From: a virus
Direction: 5' to 3' (one strand)
Virus record (IMG/VR): IMGVR_UViG_3300002052_000001
Coordinates: 124,001-188,000 of that record
Length of the DNA: 64,000 bases
Shown: positions 1-7,527 of the stretch, piece by piece
Layout: the number at the start of each line of letters is the position of its first letter
How positions within the stretch are numbered: the first letter of the stretch is position 1
Translations under genes and position numbers: made by a program
Notes under the pieces: generated by a model
Databases searched by the model: none
What the model saw: the letters and a program-made list of their open reading frames with translations, nothing else
Told to the model about the DNA's origin: nothing

Positions 1-1
1 A

Positions 2-349
2 GAGGTCCCCGCCGCGCCAGAGACCGAGTATTTCTACCGCTACGAGGAACGCCGGTGGTCTCTGGGCGCTGACGAGTTCGACAACCCGTATCCTGGCTAC
101 CGGCTGACGGTGGAGCTGGAGGAGTACCAGGTGGTGAAGAAGACCCCCAAAGGGGTGTGGCTCAGTCGGACCTGGAAGGGCAATCCGGAGCTTGGAATCA
201 GGCCGTACCTGTCCGACGGGCGGCGGTTCGTGCGGCTCGGGACGCGCAAGCAGTTCGCGTATCCGACCTACGTGCCGCAAGGCGAAAAGATGAAGCATCT
301 TAAGAGCAGCAAGCATCCCAAGTGTTACTACCTACGGGCTGGCTTATAG
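2..349 (+). CDS. Hypothetical protein, 5' end outside window
   Basis: The frame is open from base 2 to the stop at 347-349, so the gene enters from the left and only its C-terminal part (about 115 residues) is seen. The first GTG inside the window is at 110 but has no clear ribosome site, and the upstream frame is coding-like, so I treat the gene as 5'-partial. The visible protein is basic and aromatic-rich (WKGNPELG, KHPKCYYL) with no domain I recognise. The stop is followed almost directly by the ATG of the next gene at 351. Confidence 0.6.
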   Translation, partial: EVPAAPETEYFYRYEERRWSLGADEFDNPYPGYRLTVELEEYQVVKKTPKGVWLSRTWKGNPELGIRPYLSDGRRFVRLGTRKQFAYPTYVPQGEKMKHLKSSKHPKCYYLRAGL

Positions 350-350
350 A

Positions 351-752
351 ATGGCCTCAAAGTGCGTGGAAGATTGGATATGGCCCAGTTGGCGCGAGGG
401 AATAAGTGGAAAGGTAGTGGGCGGCATGGCTAAGTGCAGAGGTTCGGGGGTCATCCTGGGTGGTTACCGTAAGGAGTTCGAGGGTGAGACCTTCAAGACC
501 AAATGCGTGGAGTGTTGGCAGGTGGTCGAAGAAGTCCCCATAGCTCCTGAGCCCAGGACCGACCTGCGCAAGGACGGTTCGGTGGTGTGGGTGGTGCGCA
601 AGCAGATAGTCGATCACGAGTTCGACGGCGTTTGTAGAAAGCGAATGCGCCGAGACTGGACTGGCTACCTGTTCTTGGTGGGCTTCATGGGGATCGTTGG
701 TAATCTGCTTTACTGGATATGGAAAGGAATAGAAGCATGGCTGATGCTCTGA
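351..752 (+). CDS. Small protein with C-terminal membrane segment
   Basis: The product has up to 133 residues. It has a CxxC pair (KTKCVECW) in the middle and one hydrophobic helix near the C terminus (YLFLVGFMGIVGNLLYWIW), consistent with a single-pass membrane protein. The start is uncertain: ATG 351 abuts the preceding stop, but ATG 426 would also give a complete protein. A long antisense frame covers the same bases but lacks a ribosome site and domain content. I do not recognise the family. Confidence 0.5.
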   Translation: MASKCVEDWIWPSWREGISGKVVGGMAKCRGSGVILGGYRKEFEGETFKTKCVECWQVVEEVPIAPEPRTDLRKDGSVVWVVRKQIVDHEFDGVCRKRMRRDWTGYLFLVGFMGIVGNLLYWIWKGIEAWLML

Positions 753-822
753 CTTCACCCGAGACGGTCCCGACGGCCAGCTCTACCTGCTGGGGTACAA
801 CTATGGGCACTGAGGCTGTGAG

Positions 823-1299
823 GTGACCGATTTCTGGACCGGCGGCTCCGGGCCGATCGACTGGCAGGCCCGGCTTGAAGCGGCCCAGCGCAACGCCAAG
901 GGTGATCCTATTACCGGCACCTTCTATGTCCTGGACGGCGGCCGATACCAGCTCTTCCGCAAGGGCGTGGTCATCGAGGAGTACGGCAACCAGATTGCCA
1001 TCGCCTTCGACGCAGCTACGCGCCAGGTCCTGAAGCACGGCGACCCAGACCAGGTGGAGAAATACGCCATCAACGCTCGGAAAGCCTACATTGAGCGCGA
1101 GGACGACATCCGCCATCTGGTCCCCACACTGGTCGTGGTTTGGATGCCGCCGGGTTTTGATCCGGAAGAGATCAACAAGGTCCTGGCCGACCCTGCTTAC
1201 CTACTGGAGCTGATGGAGAGAGCCCAGCGGGTGAGGCGGCTGGGCGACGGCGGATCGAAAAAGCTACCAGATATCACCCCAAAGGGTGACAAACCTTGA
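823..1299 (+). CDS. Hypothetical protein
   Basis: This 158-residue soluble protein starts at GTG 823, preceded by a GAGG-type sequence. It has no signal peptide, cysteine cluster or recognisable catalytic motif. The C terminus is charged. It lies in a run of small plus-strand genes of unknown role. Confidence 0.6.
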   Translation: MTDFWTGGSGPIDWQARLEAAQRNAKGDPITGTFYVLDGGRYQLFRKGVVIEEYGNQIAIAFDAATRQVLKHGDPDQVEKYAINARKAYIEREDDIRHLVPTLVVVWMPPGFDPEEINKVLADPAYLLELMERAQRVRRLGDGGSKKLPDITPKGDKP

Positions 1300-1341
1300 C
1301 GGTCGCCCCGTAGCGACGGGTATGATATGGGTAGGTTCAGC

Positions 1342-1719
1342 ATGAGCATCTCGAACCGCCCTCCTCAAATTAAAGTCCGGATGGTGGGTGAGGAATCCTG
1401 GGCACAGCGGATTGCCAGCTTTCTGGAGGAGCGGGTCGGCGCTATTGTCAAGCGAGATACTGTGCCTCCAACGAACGGTTATCCTGACAATCCTCATGTG
1501 CTCATCGTGAATCTATTAGCCGATCCCAGTTTTGAGTTCCTTCGGAGTCTGCGTAAAAAGTGGTCGGAACGCGACCTCCCTGTTATTGTGATGGCTGACG
1601 ATGATGATTGTGAGGTCGATGCCATGCGCGCTGGTGCGAGTGCCTTTATAGACGAGTCGATGCACCACGATGGACGGTTGCTGGAGAAGCTCGTTTTCGG
1701 CCTTGCGTACGAAGGATGA
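1342..1719 (+). CDS. Degenerate response-regulator receiver-like protein
   Basis: The 125-residue product follows the layout of a CheY-type receiver domain: a beta strand HVLIVNL, a helix with LRSLRKKW, a strand PVIVMAD, a helix ending AMRAGASAF, then a final helix. The usual phospho-acceptor Asp at the end of strand 3 is Asn (VLIVNL). The conserved Thr/Ser after strand 4 is Ala. The conserved Lys before the last helix is replaced in FIDES. It therefore probably cannot be phosphorylated and may act as a fixed protein-binding module. ATG 1342 is preferred over ATG 1327, which overlaps a TATGAT box. Confidence 0.6.
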   Translation: MSISNRPPQIKVRMVGEESWAQRIASFLEERVGAIVKRDTVPPTNGYPDNPHVLIVNLLADPSFEFLRSLRKKWSERDLPVIVMADDDDCEVDAMRAGASAFIDESMHHDGRLLEKLVFGLAYEG

Positions 1720-1737
1720 TGCTAACTGGGAACGTAC

Positions 1738-2049
1738 ATGCTGCAAATATCAGCTTGGATGCTCACGGCAATCGGGGGGATTATCGCCATTTTAATGGCC
1801 ACGATCGGTTACCTGATTCGAGTCGTGATCGCTACGAGCCAAAAAAAGAATGAGGAACAAGACGGCCGCATCGGAGAGTTGGCCAAGAAAATTTCTGAGA
1901 TTGATCGGAAGATTGTTGAGTCCGAACGTGATTCCATGAAGCAATTTGTGGACCGTGAAACCTGGACACGGGATTACGTCACGCTCACCAACCGGATCGA
2001 CGCGATGTTCAAAAAGCTCGACCGGATAGAAAATGGAAAGAGGGGCTGA
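1738..2049 (+). CDS. Membrane-anchored coiled-coil protein, possible lysis or holin-like accessory
   Basis: The 103-residue protein has one N-terminal transmembrane helix (about residues 5-31, AIGGIIAILMATIGYLIRVVI). A charged coiled-coil follows (about 40-100) with regular hydrophobic heptads. This topology resembles XhlA-like and other small phage membrane proteins, but sequence alone does not decide between a lysis role and another membrane role. The true lysis genes are far away at 32860-34462. Confidence 0.6.
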   Translation: MLQISAWMLTAIGGIIAILMATIGYLIRVVIATSQKKNEEQDGRIGELAKKISEIDRKIVESERDSMKQFVDRETWTRDYVTLTNRIDAMFKKLDRIENGKRG

Positions 2050-2441
2050 CGTTTAGGCTTGCATCCGAAGTCGGCCCTCCCTTATAGCTGGAGATTCCTT
2101 CTGGCCGGGCGCTAGCGAACCAGCCCCACGGTGCCAAGGATATAGGTTGTGGTTGGCATCGCGGCAAGGGACGAGGGCGTCCGGCTGGAAGCCACGATTT
2201 ATAGCCAGGGACCGTGGCCACTCTCCATTTACCCCATAGCGACGGCTATTGCAACGTATTGTCACTTCACGGCGGCCGAAAACGGCGCGTCCGGAGCGGT
2301 GGTAGGTACGTCGGCGCGCATCAACGGACAGCTCATAAAGAAGGAGGTAGATGTCTACCCCTGTGGGATGACACGGGATTTCACGAACGGAGGAGCGGTG
2401 GGGAATGGGGCTATCGGCGTGGTGTAGCGGGAGCCTGGCGA
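2050..2441 (+). other. Intergenic region upstream of the Rep gene
   Basis: About 390 bases hold no convincing gene. I see a 6-bp inverted repeat (GCCACG/CGTGGC, about 2190-2217) and an AAGGAGGT at 2341-2348 that leads only into a 6-codon frame. The position in front of an HUH initiator makes it a candidate for a nicking origin or control region, but no nick-site consensus can be assigned by eye. Confidence 0.3.
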
Positions 2442-3437
2442 GTGGAGCTAGCCAAGCTGGATACGGTTGCCCAGAGGCGTGTCCAGGAGAAGCGGGTGGG
2501 AGAATTTATGCGGTGCGGCCAGGTGTTGTATGTGCGGAGCTGTGGGGAATGCGGTAAGGACAGGGAAGGCACGGGGACTTTTGAAGGTACGCGGACGTGT
2601 AAATGCCGGAGCTGCTCCGCGTGCGCGTGGGTGCGCGCCCGCAGGGTGAGCGAGTTAATGGGGGAAGCGTTTGAGCGGCTGGGGGGTGATAACAATTATC
2701 ACTGGCAGAACGTGACGGTGACGATCCAGTACGACCCGGAAGACGAGAAAGACCTGGAGGCGACGGCGTTGCGGTCGCGTGTGCTGCTGGCCGGGCGTGT
2801 TTCACGTGAAACATGGGAGAAGGTGCTGAAGAAGCGCGGAGCGGCGATGCTGCGTTCGATAGAATGCTCCAAACGCGGCCACGTGCATCTGCATTTGATT
2901 TACTTCGGTCCGGCGATTCCCAAGGCAAAGCTGGAGCGCGCCGCTAAGGCAGTCGACTGCCGTGTGGGATTCTGCGATGTGCAGGCCCTGGATTGTGACC
3001 CGGCTCCGAAGGATCAGCGCGTGAAAAGTAAAGACCCTAGGGGCTCGAAGAAAGCGGTGGTGGCGGCGTCAAAGTACGCTTCAAAGGGACTGGAATCCGG
3101 CCGGGGCGGAAACGATGAGAGCTGGTTGGCCGGGGACCGGACGGCCAGGGTGGTGGATCCGATTCTGGCGGCCAGGTGGGAGATTGCCTCCTACAAGCTG
3201 AAGTTGGTGCAGAAATACGGCGCGCTGCGCGGGATGAAACTGGAGGAGCACGGTAAGGAGGGTGAGTGTCGGCACGAAGATGACAGTCAGGTGAAATGCG
3301 TCCGTTGCGGAGCCGTAGGGGCCTGGAAAACGGTCGTTCGCCGGGCGGAGGAGTGGATACAGTGGTGCCACGAAAGGGGCGCTCCTGCCCTTCAGGGCTC
3401 CTCCTGGAGGCCAAGGATTCGAGGTGATCCCGGATAA
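2442..3437 (+). CDS. HUH-type rolling-circle replication initiator (Rep)
   Basis: The product is a putative single-strand DNA nicking/joining enzyme. It has an N-terminal cysteine cluster (RSCGECG, CKCRSCSAC) followed by a basic segment, as in plasmid Rep proteins. The metal-binding HUH motif is HVHLHLIYFG. The Tyr/Lys motif is in AASKYASKG, whose Tyr would be the nucleophile. A second CxxC and His-rich segment (CRHEDDSQVKCVRCG) lies near the C terminus. The start is uncertain: GTG 2442 follows GGGAG, and ATG 2508 after GGGAG is the alternative. The gene contains a perfect parS site (2798) and a copy of the dispersed palindrome (2948). Such Rep proteins are usual in plasmids and small phages, and unexpected in a genome with T4-like head genes. 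Confidence 0.7.
   Translation: MELAKLDTVAQRRVQEKRVGEFMRCGQVLYVRSCGECGKDREGTGTFEGTRTCKCRSCSACAWVRARRVSELMGEAFERLGGDNNYHWQNVTVTIQYDPEDEKDLEATALRSRVLLAGRVSRETWEKVLKKRGAAMLRSIECSKRGHVHLHLIYFGPAIPKAKLERAAKAVDCRVGFCDVQALDCDPAPKDQRVKSKDPRGSKKAVVAASKYASKGLESGRGGNDESWLAGDRTARVVDPILAARWEIASYKLKLVQKYGALRGMKLEEHGKEGECRHEDDSQVKCVRCGAVGAWKTVVRRAEEWIQWCHERGAPALQGSSWRPRIRGDPG
2798..2813. other. parS-like site 1 (perfect 16-bp palindrome)
   Basis: TGTTTCACGTGAAACA is a 16-bp perfect palindrome identical to the bacterial chromosomal parS consensus bound by ParB/Spo0J. It lies inside the Rep coding region. Confidence 0.75.
2948..2961. repeat. Dispersed palindrome, copy 1
   Basis: Perfect GGCAGTCGACTGCC, inside the Rep gene 135 bp after the parS-like site. 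Confidence 0.8.
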
Positions 3438-3489
3438 CTTGGGACGGCGGCGCGGTCGGTGGTAGTCTAAGACCACACGGAGGTTCGGC

Positions 3490-3726
3490 ATGGGACTGAG
3501 CACGCAACTGAGAGAGGCCGTGAAGGAAGGCGCGAGCTATTTCACGGTGGTCATACCGTGGGCGGACCCCAAAAAACGAACGAAGTGGCACCCAACCGAG
3601 AAGACCGGACCCTTTTCCAGGCTTACGCGGGGTGTCTTTCCTTCTCCGGACAAAGCTCATACCTGGGCGAAGAAGCACCTGGGAGACAATCCCTACGAGG
3701 TGAAGAAAGTTGCGGGAGCGTATTGA
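3490..3726 (+). CDS. Tagged small protein 1 (putative capsid-targeted)
   Basis: The 78-residue product begins MGLSTQLREAVKEG, which matches the N-terminal tag shared by at least 13 proteins in this window. CGGAGG lies just upstream of ATG 3490. The rest of the protein (about residues 18-78) is basic and has no recognised fold. VKE-G at residues 12-15 resembles a T4-type prohead protease site. I infer packaging into the head. The function after that is unknown. Confidence 0.7.
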   Translation: MGLSTQLREAVKEGASYFTVVIPWADPKKRTKWHPTEKTGPFSRLTRGVFPSPDKAHTWAKKHLGDNPYEVKKVAGAY

Positions 3727-3752
3727 GCAGTCCACTGGCGCGGAGGATCGAT

Positions 3753-4343
3753 ATGGGATTGAGCGGGCAGCTACAAACAGCGCTGGACGAGCGTAAGGGG
3801 CTGACCTTCGTACAATCTAGGGACGCCATTCTCGACAAGTTGGAGTCGGAGGGTTGGAAGCTGTCCAGCCGGACGCTGAAGATTCCGCACGCCACTTCGC
3901 TCGATGGCGATTTGCGGCTCTGGTTCAAGGCTCAGGCCGTGCATTATACGAAGAATGGCCGGGGGTATCGGCACAGCATGGGCGATGCCCACACCCTAGC
4001 CTATGACCTGGATATTCGGAAGATGACGCCGGAGCAGTTTATCCAAGTGCTCAAGCGGCGGTTCCCGAAGGTAGCAATCGGAGAGGCCCTGGATGAGACG
4101 GTAGGGACCGATGCGTCCAAGTTACCGACGGAGGCATACGCGATTTACCGGACGTTCACGGCCGACTATAGGACCCAGATCGAGTGGGCGCACGACAAAG
4201 AGGGCCACTGGTTCAAGCGGTTCCAGGAGCGGCACCCAAGGTACGGGTACAGATGGGGGAAGTGGAAACCAGCCCCGAGTCCACCGAGGTTGATCAGTAC
4301 TCATCCGGCTACAACCAAGAAAGCGCGACTGCCGAAGTGGTAG
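3753..4343 (+). CDS. Tagged protein 2 (putative capsid-targeted)
   Basis: The product has 196 residues from ATG 3753, where CGGAGG lies just upstream. The same frame stays open upstream, but the tag MGLSGQLQTALDE marks the start. L-D-E at residues 11-13 fits the T4 protease preference. The body has no domain I recognise, and the C terminus is Pro/Arg-rich. It is the second of four consecutive genes, three with a tag at the start. Confidence 0.65.
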   Translation: MGLSGQLQTALDERKGLTFVQSRDAILDKLESEGWKLSSRTLKIPHATSLDGDLRLWFKAQAVHYTKNGRGYRHSMGDAHTLAYDLDIRKMTPEQFIQVLKRRFPKVAIGEALDETVGTDASKLPTEAYAIYRTFTADYRTQIEWAHDKEGHWFKRFQERHPRYGYRWGKWKPAPSPPRLISTHPATTKKARLPKW

Positions 4344-4346
4344 GCG

Positions 4347-5288
4347 ATGGCATTTTTCAAGCGCGTCCCGGAGTTGTCCAGATGGAAGACCAGTAAATGG
4401 GCTGGTGGACAGACGGAGTATAACGTCGTTACGGACAGGGGGGCCTACCAGATGGTGCCCTTCAGTCGGAGGACGCCGACGGGAGGCTTTGAGCTGGCGG
4501 GCTACACGTTGAAGTTCGCTCCGATGGGTAGGCTGAGTAGGAAGATTCTCGCGAAGGGCAGGAAAGAGCTGGGCGACGTAAAGACGGCAGAGGAAGGCGT
4601 GAAAAAGGCGGCTGAACACCATCGATCGTTGGGTGAATCCATGAGTGCGCAGCTTGCAGCGGCTCTCCAAGAAGGGAAGCAGCGGACTTATCGTGTTCAG
4701 ATAAGCAAAGCCTATTTTCCGCACGGAACTCAACCAACGAAATACGCGATGAGTGACGTCTGGGATGAAGTGAAGGTCAAAGCCGGTTCTCCTTCCGAAG
4801 CGGCGCGTGTGGCATGGAAATCGAAAGGGGATGAGTGGCTCCAAAAGATGGGTCCGCCAAAGACAAGGGTGCGAAAAGTGAGTTTGAATGTCAGCCAGCC
4901 GGGTATAGGCCCGACGGGGTTCGCTGGGCGTTTGCCGCCAATTTTGGTGCATACTTCGACCGCTGGCGTTACGGAGGCGGCCCTCCAGGAGGGCAAGCTA
5001 AAGATGAGCGGCGAGAAGGTGGACGCCAAGGCCACCGGGTCGCTGCGGAAGGTGAAGCTGAAGGCGAAAAACCAAGGGGACCTCAGCAGCGCGGTCATCT
5101 CCGCCGGGTACTACGCTAAGAAGTGGGGGCAGACCATGTACGTTTATGCCGGTGATTCTTTCGGCCACGCGATATGGCGTGTGACCGCTAAACAGTCGGA
5201 TGCGTTGAATCCAATCAACAACTCGGGGAGGCGGCTGTTATCGGTTTCTCCGGACCTTACCGTGAAACGATATGACGTAGGGGATTGA
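4347..5288 (+). CDS. Two-part protein with an internal tag motif
   Basis: This is one continuous 313-residue frame. Residues 1-98 form one segment. At residue 99 (ATG 4641) the sequence reads MSAQLAAALQEGK, the tag motif that elsewhere marks protein starts. A further ALQEGK occurs near residue 210. Either two genes have fused, or translation also starts internally at 4641 to give a tagged 215-residue protein. No enzymatic motif is visible. Confidence 0.6.
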   Translation: MAFFKRVPELSRWKTSKWAGGQTEYNVVTDRGAYQMVPFSRRTPTGGFELAGYTLKFAPMGRLSRKILAKGRKELGDVKTAEEGVKKAAEHHRSLGESMSAQLAAALQEGKQRTYRVQISKAYFPHGTQPTKYAMSDVWDEVKVKAGSPSEAARVAWKSKGDEWLQKMGPPKTRVRKVSLNVSQPGIGPTGFAGRLPPILVHTSTAGVTEAALQEGKLKMSGEKVDAKATGSLRKVKLKAKNQGDLSSAVISAGYYAKKWGQTMYVYAGDSFGHAIWRVTAKQSDALNPINNSGRRLLSVSPDLTVKRYDVGD

Positions 5289-5290
5289 AC

Positions 5291-5632
5291 ATGGGACTGA
5301 GTAAACAGCTTCAGGAGGCCACCGAAGTAATGGAGGGCGGCGACTTTGCCGGTATCCATTTTGACAGCAAGCAGCAGGTCATCGACAAGGTGAAAAAGAC
5401 CTTCCCGGACAAGGAGAAGTTCGCGGCGCTGATCCGGGAGGTGCAGGCGCTGGAAGGGAAGATGAAGAAGCACGAGAAGGTCGTGAACAATCTGATGCGG
5501 AAGTATCCCAGGGACACGGCTTTTCTGCGGGAGCACACTCGGGCGGTCGAGGAGTTGGTGATCAGCTTGCTGGGCGTGACAGTGAATTGGAATCGGGCGA
5601 CGGGCGCATTAAAACGAGCGGCAGAGGAATAG
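5291..5632 (+). CDS. Tagged protein 3 (putative capsid-targeted, helical)
   Basis: The 113-residue product starts at ATG 5291 with MGLSKQLQEATE; a TTG two codons upstream is less likely. L-Q-E-A matches the T4-type protease consensus. The remainder is rich in Lys/Glu and probably helical. Function unknown. Confidence 0.65.
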   Translation: MGLSKQLQEATEVMEGGDFAGIHFDSKQQVIDKVKKTFPDKEKFAALIREVQALEGKMKKHEKVVNNLMRKYPRDTAFLREHTRAVEELVISLLGVTVNWNRATGALKRAAEE

Positions 5633-5666
5633 AATCCGGGTGTCGACCGTTGACAGTTTCTGAGGG

Positions 5667-6245
5667 ATGGCTATCGTAGAGATTATGAAGACGCCTCCAC
5701 TTGATAGCACGACGGGTAATGGTCGAGTAAGGTTGGCGGCCTTTTTGGGATACGTGGTAAACGAAGGGGGAGAAGTAGTTTCTCCGAGGAACCACAAGAG
5801 GCTGAAGCTCCAGGAGGGTACCAATGGGTACCTCCATTTTAGTGTGGGGACGAATGGGGACGGCAACCGGGGCGTGGTGATGGTCCATCGGTTGGCGGCT
5901 TATTACTGGTTTGGGGAAATGGCTCTTGGTGAGGGGATAGAAGTAAGGCACCTGGACGGGGATAAGCGTAACAATTCAAGAGAGAACATTGTTCTCGGTT
6001 CCAAGTCGGACAACTCTTTCGATATTCCCAGAGAAGAGAGGGTGAGGCATTCTCTGCACGCGGTTTCTAAGCAGAGAAAATTGACTTTTGCCGAGGCGAA
6101 AAGTGTGCGTTCTCTGTATAGAGGGGGAGGGCATTCGTTTAGGAGTTTGGCCGATAAATTTTCGGTATGTCCTGCCACCATCGGTAAGATTGTTCGAGGG
6201 GACTCTTATAGGATTTCAGGAGATATTATGAAGAGTCTTCATTAA
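5667..6245 (+). CDS. HNH homing endonuclease with C-terminal HTH
   Basis: The 192-residue protein has an HNH-3 type core (VHRLAAYYWFG, then EVRHLDGDKRNNSRENI) and a C-terminal helix-turn-helix (SFRSLADKFSVCPATIGKIVRG). Free-standing HNH genes of this type are mobile in phage genomes. Base composition is visibly lower in GC than neighbours, consistent with transfer. It lies at the border of the first tRNA array and is related in layout to the gene at 9088. Confidence 0.85.
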   Translation: MAIVEIMKTPPLDSTTGNGRVRLAAFLGYVVNEGGEVVSPRNHKRLKLQEGTNGYLHFSVGTNGDGNRGVVMVHRLAAYYWFGEMALGEGIEVRHLDGDKRNNSRENIVLGSKSDNSFDIPREERVRHSLHAVSKQRKLTFAEAKSVRSLYRGGGHSFRSLADKFSVCPATIGKIVRGDSYRISGDIMKSLH

Positions 6246-6292
6246 CGGCGGCCCTAGCCAAGGCGGGCTTTGCCGGTTTTGTTTTTGGGGGG
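6246..6292 (+). terminator. Possible intrinsic terminator
   Basis: A GC-rich hairpin (CGGC/GCCG enclosing GCCC/GGGC) is followed by GTTTTGTTTTT directly after the HNH gene. The T run is interrupted, so confidence is moderate. Confidence 0.45.
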
Positions 6293-6346
6293 TGCTCCTG
6301 AGCGTTCTGTTTGCGTTCGGGGCGTTTTGTGTCTCCATAGGATTAT

Positions 6347-6421
6347 GCGCGGGCAGCTCGGTTGGTCGAGCACCAAGGGTAATGACCTTGGAGGTTGTGG
6401 GTTCGACCCCCACCCTGCGCG
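6347..6421 (+). tRNA. tRNA, anticodon reads AAT in a 7-nt loop (Ile?)
   Basis: Acceptor GCGCGGG/CCTGCGC, D-arm and T-arm (GTGGG-TTCGACC-CCCAC) are intact. The anticodon stem is 6 bp (CCAAGG/CCTTGG) rather than 5, with loop GTAATGA, so isotype assignment is doubtful. No CCA is encoded. Confidence 0.75.
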
Positions 6422-6556
6422 CCGGGTTTTCCGAGCCGGTTTTGTCCCCCGCTCTCATTATTATCAGGGCGGAAAACAAACCGGCCTTTTTTGCGCCCCC
6501 TGTCGTCCAGTCCATCCTCTCCACGGAAGATGAGCAACGGGCAGGGGACGCGCCAT

Positions 6557-6643
6557 ACGCGGGTAGCTCAGAGAGAGCTTTGCTCCAGGAAGAGCACCGA
6601 GCTTGCTCGGAGGTCGGTGGTTCGAGTCCATCCCCGCGTGCCA
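6557..6643 (+). tRNA. Irregular tRNA or tRNA-like RNA
   Basis: Acceptor ACGCGGG/CCCGCGT, discriminator G, encoded CCA and a normal T-arm are present. The middle is abnormal: a GAGC-TTT-GCTC hairpin sits where the D-loop should be, and the next hairpin (CCGAG/CTCGG) has only a 4-base loop. No standard anticodon loop can be drawn. Confidence 0.55.
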
Positions 6644-6750
6644 TGTGGGTGTCCAGGATACTGAGTAGGGACTGCCAGCCCGGAAGGGTCCTGGGCAACT
6701 TGGGGTTGATTCGCGGTAGATCCCGAGTGGATGGCTCCTCCCACATGACT
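6644..6750 (+). ncRNA. Structured element between tRNAs, function unknown
   Basis: A 7-bp closing helix (ATGTGGG/CCCACAT) encloses an inner helix (TCCAGGA/TCCTGGG) and a hairpin whose loop is GATTCGCGGTA. The same 11 bases sit in the anticodon loop of the next tRNA. There is no open frame. It may be a tRNA-derived RNA. Confidence 0.4.
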
Positions 6751-6753
6751 TAT

Positions 6754-6839
6754 CGGCCGGTAGCTCAACTGGTAGAGCAACTGACCCCGATTCGCGGTAC
6801 GGGTCAGGAGTATGGGGTTCGAGTCCTCCCGGCTGACCA
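6754..6839 (+). tRNA. tRNA with expanded anticodon arm, isotype unclear
   Basis: Acceptor CGGCCGG/CCGGCTG, D-arm, T-arm and CCA are intact. The anticodon stem is extended to CTGACCC/GGGTCAG and carries a 13-base loop containing GATTCGCGGTA. This looks like an insertion or intron-like expansion. Confidence 0.65.
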
Positions 6840-6926
6840 ATTTAAGCCATGAGAAAGGCTTAATTTAGCCATCAAACCAAAGAGGTGTTGAAATGAAACA
6901 GTCCCATTGATGCAAAGCTCTATATC

Positions 6927-7241
6927 GTGGTCCGGGCTGACCTGAAGCCGGGTCTCCAGGCGGCCCAGGCGTGCCATGCCCTGCGGCTTTTTTCGGCCGA
7001 GCACCCCGAAGAGGACCGCGCCTGGTACGAAGGATCGAACAACCTGGTGCTCCTCCAGGTGCCGGACGAGAAGGCGCTGCTGGCGCTCCGGGACCAGGCG
7101 AACGGCTGCCCGGCGTCGCTTTTTCGTGAGCCGGATGTCGGTGATGAAGCCACTGCACTGGCACTCGGATCGTCGGCAAGAAGAATCGTCAGCAATCTGC
7201 CTCTTTTGTTGAGGGGGGCGCTTGACAATCTTTCCGGATAG
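6927..7241 (+). CDS. Peptidyl-tRNA hydrolase 2 family protein (possible frameshift at start)
   Basis: Pth2 enzymes release stalled peptides from peptidyl-tRNA. The hallmarks are VVRADLKPGLQAAQACHA, the NLVLLQVPDE strand, and EPDVGDEATALALG corresponding to the family D-x-G-x-T region. GTG 6927 gives 104 residues but removes the first strand. The same frame extends upstream through DAKLYIV to an ATT at 6906. The only good ribosome site (GAGGTG) serves ATG 6893 in another frame, which stops after five codons. This suggests a frameshift, a sequencing error or an unusual start. Its place inside the tRNA array fits a role in tRNA recycling. Confidence 0.7.
   Translation: MVRADLKPGLQAAQACHALRLFSAEHPEEDRAWYEGSNNLVLLQVPDEKALLALRDQANGCPASLFREPDVGDEATALALGSSARRIVSNLPLLLRGALDNLSG
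7222..7239 (+). promoter_or_regulatory. Conserved 18-bp -35-type element
   Basis: TTGACAATCTTTCCGGAT here is identical to a minus-strand sequence at 21793-21810 that forms a good promoter. At this site the -10 region is poor, so activity is uncertain. Confidence 0.4.
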
Positions 7242-7527
7242 GATCACCTTCAAAAGAGCGGGGCCTTCGGGCTCGGATTAGTTCGAGTCCCGAGGGGCAC
7301 CTAAGAGACGGAGATGCCAAGCAGAAAAGACATACCCAAGCCGATGTATAGGCATAACGGGAGTGATATTTTTCGCTTCTGACCCGTCCATATCCAGGCG
7401 GGTCATAAAGAGCCCGCCACGAAATCTTGCGTTCCTGGTGGGCTAGAAGGAGGAAGGCAAGATGTTTTACTGGTACCCACCACAACCCGGTCGACCGTGC
7501 GTTCGGGGCACGGATCCGTTAACACGA
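7242..7527 (+). other. tRNA-array spacer with hairpins and a tRNA remnant
   Basis: No gene is visible. Bases 7255-7303 contain TTCGAGTCCCGAG, which looks like the T-arm end of a lost tRNA. Two strong hairpins follow: TGACCCG/CGGGTCA near 7380-7406 and AGCCCGCCA/TGGTGGGCT near 7410-7444. They may direct processing of the tRNA precursor. Confidence 0.4.

Noticed and set aside
1296-1326. Promoter TTGACG...TATGAT before the pseudo-receiver
   Set aside because: The spacer is 19 bp and contains a GTCGC/GCGAC hairpin, so it is a poor match.
2149-2427. A 92-codon plus frame before the Rep gene
   Set aside because: Poor start context and no recognisable protein. The region is better explained as non-coding upstream DNA.
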